Source of the DNA: Pseudomaricurvus sp033283175 | GTDB lineage: Bacteria; Pseudomonadota; Gammaproteobacteria; Pseudomonadales; Cellvibrionaceae | NCBI GenBank assembly: GCA_033283175.1 | Contig: JAWMQM010000005.1 | Coordinates: forward strand, 42,836-106,835 | Reading direction: 5' to 3' | DNA length: 64,000 nucleotides | In this document: positions 16,870-25,731 of the stretch, one piece after another | Position numbering within the stretch: position 1 is the first letter of the stretch | Layout of the letters: each line of letters opens with the position of its first letter | Program-made: the position numbers and the translations under genes | The notes under the pieces: generated by a model | Databases searched by the model: none | What the model saw: only the letters and a program-made list of their open reading frames with translations | Told to the model about the DNA's origin: nothing

Positions 16870-18999
16870 GTGTCCGAGCCTCAATCCAGGAATGTGCCAA
16901 TGAGTTCATCCGAGGGTAGTGCGTTGTCCGGTGTGCCGTGGAATGCCGGGGTAGGCAAGCTGCTGCAGCGCGTTGCCGATCAGCTCAGTGACCTGGTGCT
17001 CGGCGTCGACAGCAGTGGCGGGCTCTATTACGTCAGCCCTTCGGTGGAGGCCATTCTGGGCTACAGCGCCGAGGACTTCCGCCGTCTCTATAACCGTGCC
17101 CTGGCCTTCTCCGCCGATGCCCGTTTCCGCATGTTGCAGGATTTTGTACAGGAGCGTCTGCAGGGTATCAGCGAGTTGCTGGGGGAGGAGCAGGTGGCGG
17201 AAACCCTGGTGCTCAACCACCGCGACGGTTTCCGGGTGACCTTGCAGGTACGCTGCACCACGGTGCAGGGGCGCCGGGGAGAGTCCCGGGGCGCGGTGTG
17301 TGTCTGCCGTGACCTCACCAGCCGTCGCGACACCTTTGCCTCCACCGCGCTGGCGACGCGCATCTTCGAGAACAGCCTCACTGCTATCTACATCACCAAC
17401 AACCAGGGGCGGCTGGTGCAGGTCAACCGGGCCTTCTCACGCCTGACCGGCTATGACACCGAATTCCTGACCGGGCAGAAGCCCGAGCTGCTGGGGGCAG
17501 ATTTTGCCTCCGCCGAATTTACCTCGCATGTGGCCTCCAGGCTGGAGGCGGCCGGGGTGTGGGAAGGTCAGGCGCTGCTGCGCCGCCGCGACGGCAGCGT
17601 CTTTGCCGCCGCCGTGCACATCAACCAGTTGCGCGATGAGAGTGGCCGGGTGCTGTTCAATGTGGGCTGCTTTGCCGATGCCGAGGAGGATGGCCGCTGC
17701 CAGAGCGGAGTGGGCCCGAGGGCGTTTCTGGATGCCCTGACACGGCTGCCCAATCGCAGCCTCTGCCTCGACCGGCTGGAGCGGGCCATTGCCCGGGCGC
17801 GGCGCGGGGCGGCACAGATCGCCGTGCTCTACATCAATGTGGACGATTTCCAGTCGATCAACGAGGCCCTGGGCTGCGAGGTGGGTGACAGTGTGTTGCG
17901 GCAGGTGAGCGAGCGGATCCGCTGCAGCCTGCGCAGTGGCGACAGTGTGGCGCGGTTGGGTGGCGATGCGTTTGTGGTGCTGCTGGAGGACCTGCGGGGA
18001 GGGAACGTCTGCCTCTCCGATGCCGCCGCGGTGGTGGCGAAAGTGCGTTCGGCCATTGGCAGACCCTATCGAACCGAGGCCATGGAGCTGGCACTGCAGA
18101 CCAGTATCGGCGTCGCCTGTTGTCCGCTGGACGGGTCGGACGCGGAGCAGTTGCTGCAGCGCGCCGAGGTGGCCATGCAGCGGGTGAAGGCCTCCGGCGG
18201 AGACGGCGTACAATTCTACAGCCAGGCCATCAGTGCCCGGGTCTACGCTGGCGTGCAGCTGGCGCAGGGGGTGCCGGAGGCGCTCAGCCGGGATCAGTTC
18301 GAGCTCTGTTTTCAGCCTATTGTCTGCCCCCGCACCGATGCGGTACTGGGGCAGGAGGCGCTGTTACGCTGGCAGCACCCGCTGATGGGCAGTGTGCTGC
18401 CGGAGGAGTTTATCGCCCACGCCGAGCGCGCGGGCCATATCAAGATGCTGGGCGCCTGGGTGCTGGAGGAGGTGGGCCGGCAGTGGCAGCAGTGGCAGCA
18501 GCAGGGCTACCAGGTGCCGGTCGTGACCGTCAATCTGTCGGTGGAGCAGGTCAGGGACGATGACATAGTGCAGACCCTGCAAACGGTGCTGCAGCGCTAC
18601 GGCATGCCGGCCGGGGGACTGTTGCTGGAGCTGCGGGCTGCGCACCTGCAGCGGCGGGGAGCGGTGGATATCGAGGTGCTGGAACAGCTGCTAGCCCTGG
18701 GCGTGGGGTTGTCTGTAGAGGGGTTTGGTGACAGCGGACTGGCCCTGGAGGCGCTGCGGCAGCTGCCCCTGGCAGCGCTGAAACTGTCGCCGCGGCTGCT
18801 TCGCGGGCTGCCCGATGAGCAGGGGCGTCGGTTGCTGCGTGGTGTGGTGGCGCTGGCCCGGGAAATGGGTACCCAGGTGGTGGCCCTGGGGGTGGAGACC
18901 CCGGCCCAGCTGGAGGCGGTGCAGGCGGTTGGTTGCGATGGCATCCAGGGGTATCTGTTGAGTCGGCCGCTGCCTGCAGCACAGGTGGCACTGGCCTGA
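16870..18999 (+). CDS. PAS-PAS-GGDEF-EAL protein with degenerate catalytic sites
   Basis: A 709-residue cytoplasmic protein without membrane segments. First PAS at about 25-145 (QLSDLVLGVDSSGGLYYVSP), second PAS at about 165-280 (NSLTAIYITNNQGRLVQVNR), GGDEF-like domain at about 285-445, EAL-like domain at about 460-705. The GGDEF signature is GGDAF at 364-368, losing the metal-binding Glu. The EAL signature itself is kept (EAL at 496-498), but the DDFG metal motif is replaced by VEGFG and the AEGVE glutamate is lost (ALGVE). Both activities are therefore doubtful and the protein may act as a c-di-GMP sensor or scaffold. The GTG start at 16870 has GGAGGG 7 bases upstream. Confidence 0.92.
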   Translation: MSEPQSRNVPMSSSEGSALSGVPWNAGVGKLLQRVADQLSDLVLGVDSSGGLYYVSPSVEAILGYSAEDFRRLYNRALAFSADARFRMLQDFVQERLQGISELLGEEQVAETLVLNHRDGFRVTLQVRCTTVQGRRGESRGAVCVCRDLTSRRDTFASTALATRIFENSLTAIYITNNQGRLVQVNRAFSRLTGYDTEFLTGQKPELLGADFASAEFTSHVASRLEAAGVWEGQALLRRRDGSVFAAAVHINQLRDESGRVLFNVGCFADAEEDGRCQSGVGPRAFLDALTRLPNRSLCLDRLERAIARARRGAAQIAVLYINVDDFQSINEALGCEVGDSVLRQVSERIRCSLRSGDSVARLGGDAFVVLLEDLRGGNVCLSDAAAVVAKVRSAIGRPYRTEAMELALQTSIGVACCPLDGSDAEQLLQRAEVAMQRVKASGGDGVQFYSQAISARVYAGVQLAQGVPEALSRDQFELCFQPIVCPRTDAVLGQEALLRWQHPLMGSVLPEEFIAHAERAGHIKMLGAWVLEEVGRQWQQWQQQGYQVPVVTVNLSVEQVRDDDIVQTLQTVLQRYGMPAGGLLLELRAAHLQRRGAVDIEVLEQLLALGVGLSVEGFGDSGLALEALRQLPLAALKLSPRLLRGLPDEQGRRLLRGVVALAREMGTQVVALGVETPAQLEAVQAVGCDGIQGYLLSRPLPAAQVALA

Positions 19000-19071
19000 A
19001 GCCGTCCCGGAGGCTGGAGTATAGGCCGCTTTGGCCAGATTCCGTACTCCCCTTTTGTGCAGGAAAATGGA

Positions 19072-19101
19072 TTGGACGTTACCGTTAAACGCCATTAAGA
19101 T
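19072..19101 (+). promoter_or_regulatory. Possible sigma-70 promoter of the aldehyde dehydrogenase gene
   Basis: TTGGAC at 19072-19077 and TTAAGA (19095-19100) or TAAGAT (19096-19101) are 17 or 18 bp apart, about 108 bp before the start codon. This is the best-matching pair in the interval; no transcription start is known. Confidence 0.45.
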
Positions 19102-19208
19102 GCGCGTTTGGTTTATTTTCAGCCACCCGGGCGATGTCACGGTTTCTCAGCGTAAGAAGCCCCTGGCCCGTCCCCCTTGCACGTCAAACGACAGAGATAG
19201 AGGTTCCA

Positions 19209-20627
19209 ATGGCACTAGACAAGCAGATTGCCGATACCGACGAGGCCCGTCAAATCGCGGCCATGATGGAGCGTGCCCGTGCCGCTCAGAAACAAATTGA
19301 AAACTACACCCAGGAGCAGATCGACGAACTGATCACTGCCATGGTGTGGGTTAACTGCCGTCCGGGCGTGGCCGAGAAGATTGCTCAGCACACTGTGGAC
19401 GAGAGCCAGCTGGGTGATTACAACGGCAAGTTCCTGAAGATCTCTGTCAAAACCCGTGCTGCCCTGATGGACATCATCAATGACAAGTCCATCGGCATTA
19501 TTGAGGAAGACAAAGAGCGTAACCTGATCAAGATCGCCAAGCCTGTGGGTGTAATCGGTGCCCTGTCACCGTCCACCAACCCGGAAGCGACTCCTGTGAT
19601 TAAGGCGATCAACGCCGTTAAAGGTCGCAACGCCATCATCATCGCGCCACACCCACGCGCCAAGATCACCAACAAGATGATCGTGGACAACATGCGCTCT
19701 GCGCTGGAGCAGCTGGGTGCCCCTGCTGACCTGGTTCAGGCCATCGAGCTGCCTTCCATGGAGCTGACCAACGAGCTGATGAAGCAGTGTGACCTGATTC
19801 TGGCTACCGGCGGTCCTGGCATGGTTAAGTCTGCCTATTCCTCCGGTACCCCGGCTCTGGGTGTGGGTGCAGGTAACGCCTGTATCACCGTTGACGAAAC
19901 TGCCAACCTGGACGAAGCGGCTGAGAAAATCCGCATCTCCAAGACCCTCGACCTGGCCGCCAGCTGCTCTTCCGACAACACCGTGATTGCGGTTGAGTCT
20001 GTGTATGACGAGCTGCTGAAGAAGCTGATCGAGCAGGGCGGTTACCTGGCCCAGGCCGGCGATTACGAAAAAATCGCCGCGGTACTGTGGGAAGACGGTC
20101 ACCTGAATGCCAAGGCTGTGGTTAAGCCAGCGCCTGTGCTGTGTGAAATGGCCGGTGTTGAAATTCCGTCTGACCGCACCTTCATCATCATGCCCGAAAC
20201 CGGTTACGGCCCTGAGCACCCATACTCCGGTGAGAAGCTGTCCGTGATTATGGCTTTCTACAAAGTGAAAGACATTGATGAGGCGGTTGAGCTGACCAAC
20301 AACATCCAGGCTTACCAGGGCATGGGTCACTCCTGTGGCATCTACTCCAACAGCGATGAGAACATTCTCAAGCTGGCCATGGGCACCAAAACCTCCCGCG
20401 TTATGGTGAACCAGCCACAGGCGCCATCCAACTCCGGTAACCTGTGGAACGGCATGCGTCAGACTTTCTCTCTGGGCTGTGGTACCTGGGGTGGTAACTC
20501 CACCAATGAGAACATCTACTGGAAGCATCTGGTGAACGTGACCTGGGTATCCAAGCCACTGCCAACACCAAAAGTGATTCCGGCGGACGACGTGCTGTTT
20601 GCCAAGGTGATCAACAAGGTCAACTAA
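19209..20627 (+). CDS. CoA-acylating aldehyde dehydrogenase
   Basis: A 472-residue NAD(P)-dependent dehydrogenase of the acylating group (AdhE N-terminal domain, EutE, sulfoacetaldehyde dehydrogenase SauS), turning an aldehyde plus CoA into acyl-CoA. Seen: KPVGVIGALSPSTNPEATP (the typical opening of the nucleotide-binding fold), TGGPGMVKSAYSSGTPALGV, the catalytic cysteine in LAASCSSDN, and GMGHSCGIYS. The ATG at 19209 follows AGAGG; a longer frame from 19134 lacks conservation. No alcohol dehydrogenase domain or partner gene is beside it and there are no microcompartment shell genes, so substrate and pathway are open. Codon use is strongly biased, suggesting high expression. Confidence 0.88.
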   Translation: MALDKQIADTDEARQIAAMMERARAAQKQIENYTQEQIDELITAMVWVNCRPGVAEKIAQHTVDESQLGDYNGKFLKISVKTRAALMDIINDKSIGIIEEDKERNLIKIAKPVGVIGALSPSTNPEATPVIKAINAVKGRNAIIIAPHPRAKITNKMIVDNMRSALEQLGAPADLVQAIELPSMELTNELMKQCDLILATGGPGMVKSAYSSGTPALGVGAGNACITVDETANLDEAAEKIRISKTLDLAASCSSDNTVIAVESVYDELLKKLIEQGGYLAQAGDYEKIAAVLWEDGHLNAKAVVKPAPVLCEMAGVEIPSDRTFIIMPETGYGPEHPYSGEKLSVIMAFYKVKDIDEAVELTNNIQAYQGMGHSCGIYSNSDENILKLAMGTKTSRVMVNQPQAPSNSGNLWNGMRQTFSLGCGTWGGNSTNENIYWKHLVNVTWVSKPLPTPKVIPADDVLFAKVINKVN

Positions 20628-20659
20628 TCGACCTTCGTCACCAGGCGCGCAGCGCTGCG

Positions 20660-20692
20660 AAAACCCGCACTGGCGACAGTGCGGGTTTTTTT
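20660..20692 (+). terminator. Rho-independent terminator after aldehyde dehydrogenase
   Basis: AAAACCCGCACT and AGTGCGGGTTTT pair around GGCGAC, followed by a run of T. It lies about 33 bases past the stop codon and isolates the dehydrogenase from the TonB-dependent receptor gene. The remaining 261 bp to the receptor start show no gene. Confidence 0.92.
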
Positions 20693-20953
20693 GTGCCTGC
20701 AGGTTGCTGCCCCAAAACTGCAACAACGAGTTGCCGTAAAGTTTGGTTGTGCCGGCTTGCTGTCAGCGGCAGCTTTGCCTTAGCATGGAGCGGATAATAA
20801 TAAAAAGCCGGTCAGTAGCCCGGCTGCACAGCATCACAATTTCCAGCATGTAAAAACCGTCACTCTGGTAAACAGCCAGTCTGAAAGTGGTGGCGCTTAA
20901 AAAATCACACTCTGAATCCAACCCCTAAAAAAATAATCAATGGAGGAGTACCC

Positions 20954-23140
20954 ATGAGAAGTTCCAAAGGCTTCGGTCTTGGCTCGTTAACCGCACTGGC
21001 AATCGCCGTTGCCCCCGCTACCTTTGCCCAGCAAACCCAGTCTGGCGGTTACGCGCTGGAAGAGGTCACCGTAACGGCGCAGCGCCGTAGTGAAAGTGCA
21101 GTGGATGTTCCAATCAGCATTACGGCACTGAGCGCCGACCAGCTCGGCAAGGGTGACGTGCAGCAGTTGGGCGACATCATGAAACTGACCCCCGGCTTGC
21201 GCTATGACGATCTGGGCGCGAACGCCCAGCCCACCATTCGTGGTGTGGGTACATCAGTGGTGGTGGCAGGTGCCAGCTCCAATGTGGCTGTGTACACCGA
21301 TGGTTTCTATTCGCCCAGTATGCTGATGGCCGATTCGGAGTTGCTGAACGTTGAAAGTGTGCAGGTGCTGAAAGGTCCACAGGGGACACTGTTTGGTCGC
21401 AACACCACCGGCGGTGCCATTCTGGTAACCAGCAAGGATCCGCAAAGCGAGGCACAAGGACGTTTTGAGGCGTCTTATGGCAGCTACAACGCCCAGCGTT
21501 ATCAGGTGTATGCCACCGGCGGTCCCACTGAAGATCTGGCCTTCGATGTGTCGGCGCTGGTTCGTACAGGTGATGGTTATATCGACAATATTACCACCGG
21601 CTCGGATTCCGATGGCGAATATGAAAACTGGGCGATTCGCCTGGGCGCCAAGTGGAACATCACAGATTCTACCTCGATGCTGTTGCGGTATTCCCATTCC
21701 GATACCGATGATCCTTCGCCGGTGGCAACCGGTCTGTACGAAGAGAACGGCATGCCAGTGTCCACAGCCGCAGTCTACGGTTCTACTGTGGCCACCAAGC
21801 CTCACGAGGTCTCCTATGGTTATAAGTCACAGTATGAATCCGATGCGGATGTGATTCAGCTGACCATTCGCTCTGAACTCAGTTTTGCTGACTTCACCTC
21901 CTACACCCAGTACCGTGACGAGTCCGGTACCCACTACTACGACTTTGATGGCTCGGCACTGCCGATCTATCACTACAATTTTGAAACCACCGACAAGGTG
22001 TTCTCGCAGGAGTTTCTGCTTGCCTCCAATGGTGATGGGCGACTGCAGTGGACCACAGGCCTGTTCTATTTCACGGATGAAACCGAATATCCGCACAACG
22101 AGGCGTCGGTGGGTGGCTCGGCGTTTGTGCCAACCGGCGGTTCCGGGGTGAAGTCCAGTTCAATGGCAATTTTTGGTGATGCCACGTATGCATTGCTGGA
22201 CAACCTGTTTCTCACCATTGGTGCACGCTACAGTATTGATGAGGTACAGGATGCCTACTTTGTCTATGACAATACGGGCGAGAAATACGTCCTCGATGAT
22301 GCCGATGATGATAGCGTGACTCCGCGGGTTGCCCTGCGTTATGAGATCAATGACAGCTCCAGTGTCTATGTCTCTTACACTGAGGGCTTCAAGGCCGGGA
22401 TTATCAACGTGGCCGGCGGCACCAGTGCACTGAACAACGGTGATATCAATTCGGTGTATGTGGATCCGGAGGAGATCAAAGCCTGGGAAGTGGGCTACAA
22501 GTACAGCGGCGGCAACCTGGTGTTTGATGCGGCGGTTTTCTCTTACGATTACGAAGGCCTGCAGGTGGCCAGCTACGCGCAGACCGACAGTATTATCCGC
22601 AACGCCGCCAGTTCCAGTGTGTTTGGTGTCGAGACTCAGGTGCGCTACGCCTTTACCGAGCAGTTGCACGTCAATCTGGGTGTCGCTTATCTGGATGCCG
22701 AATACGACGAGTTTGAGGAGTCCCAAACCTGGGATCAGTGTCTCGATGCGGTGAGTTGCGGTTCCTTTTTGGGTGTGTTCCTGCCCAGCTATGGCGATGC
22801 TTCCGGCAAGGAGATGCAGCGTGCGCCCGAGTTGACCGCCACATTGGGTGTAAGTTACGAAGCCCCGGTACAGGATGGTCTGCTGGTGTTGTCCGGTAAC
22901 CTCTACCACACCTCCAGCTTTTACTTTGACTCCTCCGAGTTGTTCGAGCAGGACAGCTATCAGTTGCTTAGCATGCGAGCAGAGTGGACCGATCCCTCGG
23001 AAACTTACAGTGTGGCCCTCTATGGGGATAACCTGACCGACGAAGAGTACTACTCACAGGTGTTGCCGCAGTTCTACGGGCCGCTGGTCACCTGGGGTGC
23101 GCCGCGTACTGTGGGTGTTTCCCTGGCTGTCAACTTCTGA
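20954..23140 (+). CDS. TonB-dependent outer-membrane receptor
   Basis: A 728-residue receptor. Signal peptide at about 1-25 (LTALAIAVAPATFAQ), TonB box region YALEEVTVTAQRR (about 33-45), plug with VQVLKGPQGTLFGRNTTGGA (about 135-155), barrel ending GAPRTVGVSLAVNF. It belongs to the same large receptor group as the protein at 2360 but is shorter and diverged, so the two are not a recent duplication. The 326-bp upstream region holds the dehydrogenase terminator and no further gene; GGAGGAG lies close before the ATG at 20954. The substrate is unknown; no regulator, siderophore or polysaccharide-degrading gene lies next to it. Confidence 0.94.
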   Translation: MRSSKGFGLGSLTALAIAVAPATFAQQTQSGGYALEEVTVTAQRRSESAVDVPISITALSADQLGKGDVQQLGDIMKLTPGLRYDDLGANAQPTIRGVGTSVVVAGASSNVAVYTDGFYSPSMLMADSELLNVESVQVLKGPQGTLFGRNTTGGAILVTSKDPQSEAQGRFEASYGSYNAQRYQVYATGGPTEDLAFDVSALVRTGDGYIDNITTGSDSDGEYENWAIRLGAKWNITDSTSMLLRYSHSDTDDPSPVATGLYEENGMPVSTAAVYGSTVATKPHEVSYGYKSQYESDADVIQLTIRSELSFADFTSYTQYRDESGTHYYDFDGSALPIYHYNFETTDKVFSQEFLLASNGDGRLQWTTGLFYFTDETEYPHNEASVGGSAFVPTGGSGVKSSSMAIFGDATYALLDNLFLTIGARYSIDEVQDAYFVYDNTGEKYVLDDADDDSVTPRVALRYEINDSSSVYVSYTEGFKAGIINVAGGTSALNNGDINSVYVDPEEIKAWEVGYKYSGGNLVFDAAVFSYDYEGLQVASYAQTDSIIRNAASSSVFGVETQVRYAFTEQLHVNLGVAYLDAEYDEFEESQTWDQCLDAVSCGSFLGVFLPSYGDASGKEMQRAPELTATLGVSYEAPVQDGLLVLSGNLYHTSSFYFDSSELFEQDSYQLLSMRAEWTDPSETYSVALYGDNLTDEEYYSQVLPQFYGPLVTWGAPRTVGVSLAVNF

Positions 23141-23179
23141 TCCACGGCGGCTTTACCAGAGCCCTTAGAGGCTGCACGC

Positions 23180-23213
23180 ACCGGGCGGCTACAGGCGACT
23201 GTAGCCGCCCGGT
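23180..23213. other. Perfect 14-bp hairpin downstream of the second TonB-dependent receptor
   Basis: ACCGGGCGGCTACA pairs perfectly with TGTAGCCGCCCGGT around GGCGAC. There is no T tract after it on either strand, so it may stabilise the receptor mRNA 3' end or act as an atypical terminator. Confidence 0.5.
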
Positions 23214-23345
23214 CTGCGTCAGGCGGTAAGCTGGCGTGGAGTTCGCAATTTCTTGATGAAAATCACTGAGTCTGTCATGTGACTGGGATAACGTCTGCCT
23301 GCTGGATCCGGATTGGATTCAGGTGGCCAGCAGAGAGGTATTGGC

Positions 23346-23870
23346 ATGAGCAGATGGATTGTTGCAGCGTTGTCGTGGTGGGCATGTATAGCCGCAGCGG
23401 GCGATAACTTTGAACCCCAGGCGGCCGTACGTGTGCAGTTGCTGGGGGCACAACTGAAGCAGGCCCTGCAGGAAAGTATGGCCGCGGGTGGTCCGGTGGC
23501 GGCGATTGCAACCTGCCGGCTGCAAGCGCCGGCCATTGCTGCGGGTCTGACAGAGGGTGGCTGGAGTGTGGGCCGCACCAGTGAGCGGCTGCGCAATCCC
23601 GCCAATAAGCCGTCGCCGGAGTTGGGGGCCCTGTTGCGGGAGTACGCGGCCAACAGCGAATTGCCTGCCCGCACAATGCAGCAGGAAGACGGTAGTAAAC
23701 TCTATGTATCCCCGATCAAAGTGGGGCCGTTGTGTCTCAATTGCCATGGTGCGGAACTTCAGCCGGAAGTGCAGCAGCAGCTCAGCACTCTCTACCCGGA
23801 GGATCAGGCAACAGGTTATCAGGCCGGGGATTTTCGAGGTCTTTTCTGGGTGCGCTATCAACCGCAGTAA
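23346..23870 (+). CDS. Exported DUF3365 (Tll0287-like) protein with one CxxCH haem motif
   Basis: A 174-residue protein with a short signal peptide (RWIVAALSWWACIAAAG) and a DUF3365-type sensor-like domain: the region RLQAPAIAAGLTEGGWSVGR followed by SERLRNPANKPSPE, and the haem attachment motif CLNCHG at about residue 132. Proteins of this fold are periplasmic and can carry a single c-type haem with an accessible site, so redox or gas sensing is a reasonable guess. ATG 23346 follows AGAGAGG. It stands alone between the TonB-dependent receptor and a DMT transporter. No partner kinase is present, so its role is unknown. Confidence 0.82.
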   Translation: MSRWIVAALSWWACIAAAGDNFEPQAAVRVQLLGAQLKQALQESMAAGGPVAAIATCRLQAPAIAAGLTEGGWSVGRTSERLRNPANKPSPELGALLREYAANSELPARTMQQEDGSKLYVSPIKVGPLCLNCHGAELQPEVQQQLSTLYPEDQATGYQAGDFRGLFWVRYQPQ

Positions 23871-23971
23871 TCGTCAGTCGCGCTGAGTGGCGGCAGGATC
23901 GGGTGCAAAGTCGCTGTGTGAAGGCGGCAGTGGCTGTAGAATAGCCGTCCGTTCTCCCGGTCGTTTGCCAC

Positions 23972-24820
23972 ATGAAACTCGTCACCCCACCCGCTGAGTT
24001 GGCGGTATTCAGCGCTGCCTGTATTTTCGGCCTGGCCGGTGTCTTTGTGAAGCAGTTGGATATGCCGGTCACTGTTGCTGCCGGCTTTCGCCTGTTTGTT
24101 CCCGGTGTGCTGTTGCTACTGTTCGCCCCGTCGTTACGTCGACGGGTGCTCGCTCACCATCCTCCCCTGTTGCTGCTGGCCTCCGCCATCACGGTGGTGC
24201 GGATACTGCTGTGGGTGGCGGGCTTGTCGTGGGCGCCACTCAGCAAAGCGGTGGTGGTGCTGTTCAGTTGGCCGCTGCTCTACACTTTAATGAGTATTGC
24301 TGCCGGGCAGGAAAAACCGACCCTGCGAGCGCTGGCACTGTTGGGACTGGCGTGCGCGGGACTGGTGCTGCTGCAGCACGGCACGGAGTGGCGCTGGGAT
24401 AGTCGTGAAACCCTCGGCCTGCTGAGTATGTTCGTCTCGGCGCTGCTGTTCGCCGGCAACATGTTTATCTACCGGCAGGCGCTGCAATCCCGGTCTCCCA
24501 TGGAGGTGGTGCTGCGCGACTGTCTGCTGGGCGGGGTGGTGTTTCTGCCGTTTATACTCTGGTACCTGCCTGGCTTCAGTGTGCCGCAGGTGGTCGGCGG
24601 AGTGGGCTACGGAGTACTGATCGGGTTACTGGGCTACGGACTGCTCTACTATGGACTGGCCCGGGTCAAGCCGTCGGTGGCGTCGGTGCTGGCCTATGGC
24701 GAAGTGTTGAGTGCGGTGTTGCTGGGGGTGGTGGTGTTCGATGAGCGGCTCAGTGCGGTGCACTGGCTGGGGGCGGGCTGTATTTTGCTGGCGGCGGCGC
24801 TGGCGCGACGTGCCCATTGA
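23972..24820 (+). CDS. EamA/DMT-family transporter
   Basis: A 282-residue inner-membrane protein with about ten hydrophobic segments in two EamA repeats (about 10-135 and 150-280). Repeat one has AACIFGLAGVFVKQL and LLLASAITVVRILLWVAGLS; repeat two has LSMFVSALLFAGNMFIYRQAL and ends GAGCILLAAALARRAH. The conserved segment SVASVLAYGEVLSAVLLGVV near 230-250 is typical. DMT exporters move amino acids, metabolites or unknown small molecules, and the sequence does not say which. It lies 101 bp after the DUF3365 gene and may share its transcript. Confidence 0.88.
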   Translation: MKLVTPPAELAVFSAACIFGLAGVFVKQLDMPVTVAAGFRLFVPGVLLLLFAPSLRRRVLAHHPPLLLLASAITVVRILLWVAGLSWAPLSKAVVVLFSWPLLYTLMSIAAGQEKPTLRALALLGLACAGLVLLQHGTEWRWDSRETLGLLSMFVSALLFAGNMFIYRQALQSRSPMEVVLRDCLLGGVVFLPFILWYLPGFSVPQVVGGVGYGVLIGLLGYGLLYYGLARVKPSVASVLAYGEVLSAVLLGVVVFDERLSAVHWLGAGCILLAAALARRAH

Positions 24821-24876
24821 TTGTTCTGTCTGATCAGAGGCGCGCGACACCGACCGGCATCGCGCGCGTCCACAAC

Positions 24877-25239
24877 TTAGTTGGTGCCTTCAACAGCAGC
24901 CTTGGCGTCGTCAGCAGCGGCTTGCATGGCGTCAGCGGCGTCTTCAGCAGCTTCAGCAGTTGCATCGGCAGCTTCTTCAGCGGCTTCACCAGCGTCGGCA
25001 GCAGCTTCTTCAACGGCTTCGCCGGCTTCAGCAACGCTGTCTTTTACTTCTTCAGCAGCTTCTTCAGCCATTTCCTGGGCGCCTTCCACCGCAGCGGCGG
25101 TAGTGTCAGCAGCTTCCTGAGCCATTTCTGCAACAGGCGCCTCGGCTTCTGCAGCGGTGTCAGTGGCAGCTTCCTGGTTACAGGCGGTCAGCAGCATGGC
25201 GGCGAAAGCAATAGCGGCGGTAGTCATCAATGGTTTCAT
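24877..25239 (-). CDS. Alanine/glutamate-rich lipoprotein
   Basis: A 120-residue protein. The signal peptide ends in a lipobox LLTAC (cleavage before Cys 19), so the mature protein is probably anchored in a membrane by lipid. The rest is almost entirely A, E and D with few hydrophobic residues, in repeats such as EEAAEEVKDSVAEAGEAVEE and AADATAEAAEDAADA, which predict a long amphipathic helix or coiled coil. The gene itself is therefore repetitive (GCAGCTTC-type units). Similar Ala-rich lipoproteins occur in marine gammaproteobacteria without assigned function. It is convergent with the DMT transporter; the 56-bp gap leaves no room for a separate terminator. Confidence 0.8.
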   Translation of the reverse strand: MKPLMTTAAIAFAAMLLTACNQEAATDTAAEAEAPVAEMAQEAADTTAAAVEGAQEMAEEAAEEVKDSVAEAGEAVEEAAADAGEAAEEAADATAEAAEDAADAMQAAADDAKAAVEGTN

Positions 25240-25456
25240 GTCGGGATTCCCTCATGGTTATTATGGACGTGACGTCGGATTAATTATTCAGTCAGGACTG
25301 GCGAGTATTTAGGTCGAAAGACTGGGCCAATCAGGACATTGCACCGAGTGTACCCAGCGCGGCAGTGCACTGCATGGGCAACCCGGAGAACTGTGTGCTG
25401 GCGCACGTTAAGGGGTACGATTGGTTGGCGCTTAATTCAAAATCGGAGCTAACACT

Positions 25457-25633
25457 ATGACCCTGTTGAAGATTTTAGGGCTGCTATTGCTGGCATTGGT
25501 GATATTGGTGCCGCTGATCGAGCGTTACGGCCCACGGCCGGATGCGCAGGCTACCGCGCGTATGTCGCGCTGGGTATTACCCTTGGTGATGTTGCTGGCG
25601 GTGTTACAGCTGGTGCTCTACTGGTTCGGCTGA
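25457..25633 (+). CDS. Very small membrane protein, 58 aa
   Basis: An ATG at 25457 with GGAGC 8 bases upstream opens a 58-residue frame ending TGA at 25631. It encodes two membrane segments: LKILGLLLLALVILVPLI at about 4-21 and WVLPLVMLLAVLQLVLYWF at about 39-57. They are joined by a polar loop with ERYGPRPDAQATARMSR, giving a hairpin topology with both ends on the same side. The ribosome site, two clean helices and basic loop argue for a real gene. No family recognised. It precedes the MBL-fold hydrolase gene by 98 bp. Confidence 0.7.
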   Translation: MTLLKILGLLLLALVILVPLIERYGPRPDAQATARMSRWVLPLVMLLAVLQLVLYWFG

Positions 25634-25731
25634 GACCGGCGGCGGTGCCGGTGTGGTATGCTATAACGCTCGCAAAACAGCCACGGCGGTGAGTCATGAG
25701 CCCACCACCGTCCAATTCATGAGGCAAACAG

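Noticed and set aside
16640..16909. Upstream extension of ettA by 90 codons
   Set aside because: Not conserved, overlaps the start of the divergent gene, and EttA normally starts MAQ/MAxYVYSM.
24900..25130. Repetitive GCAGC/CTTC-rich stretch resembling a tandem repeat array
   Set aside because: The repeats are explained by an Ala/Glu-rich lipoprotein on the minus strand; there are no spacers, so it is not a CRISPR array.
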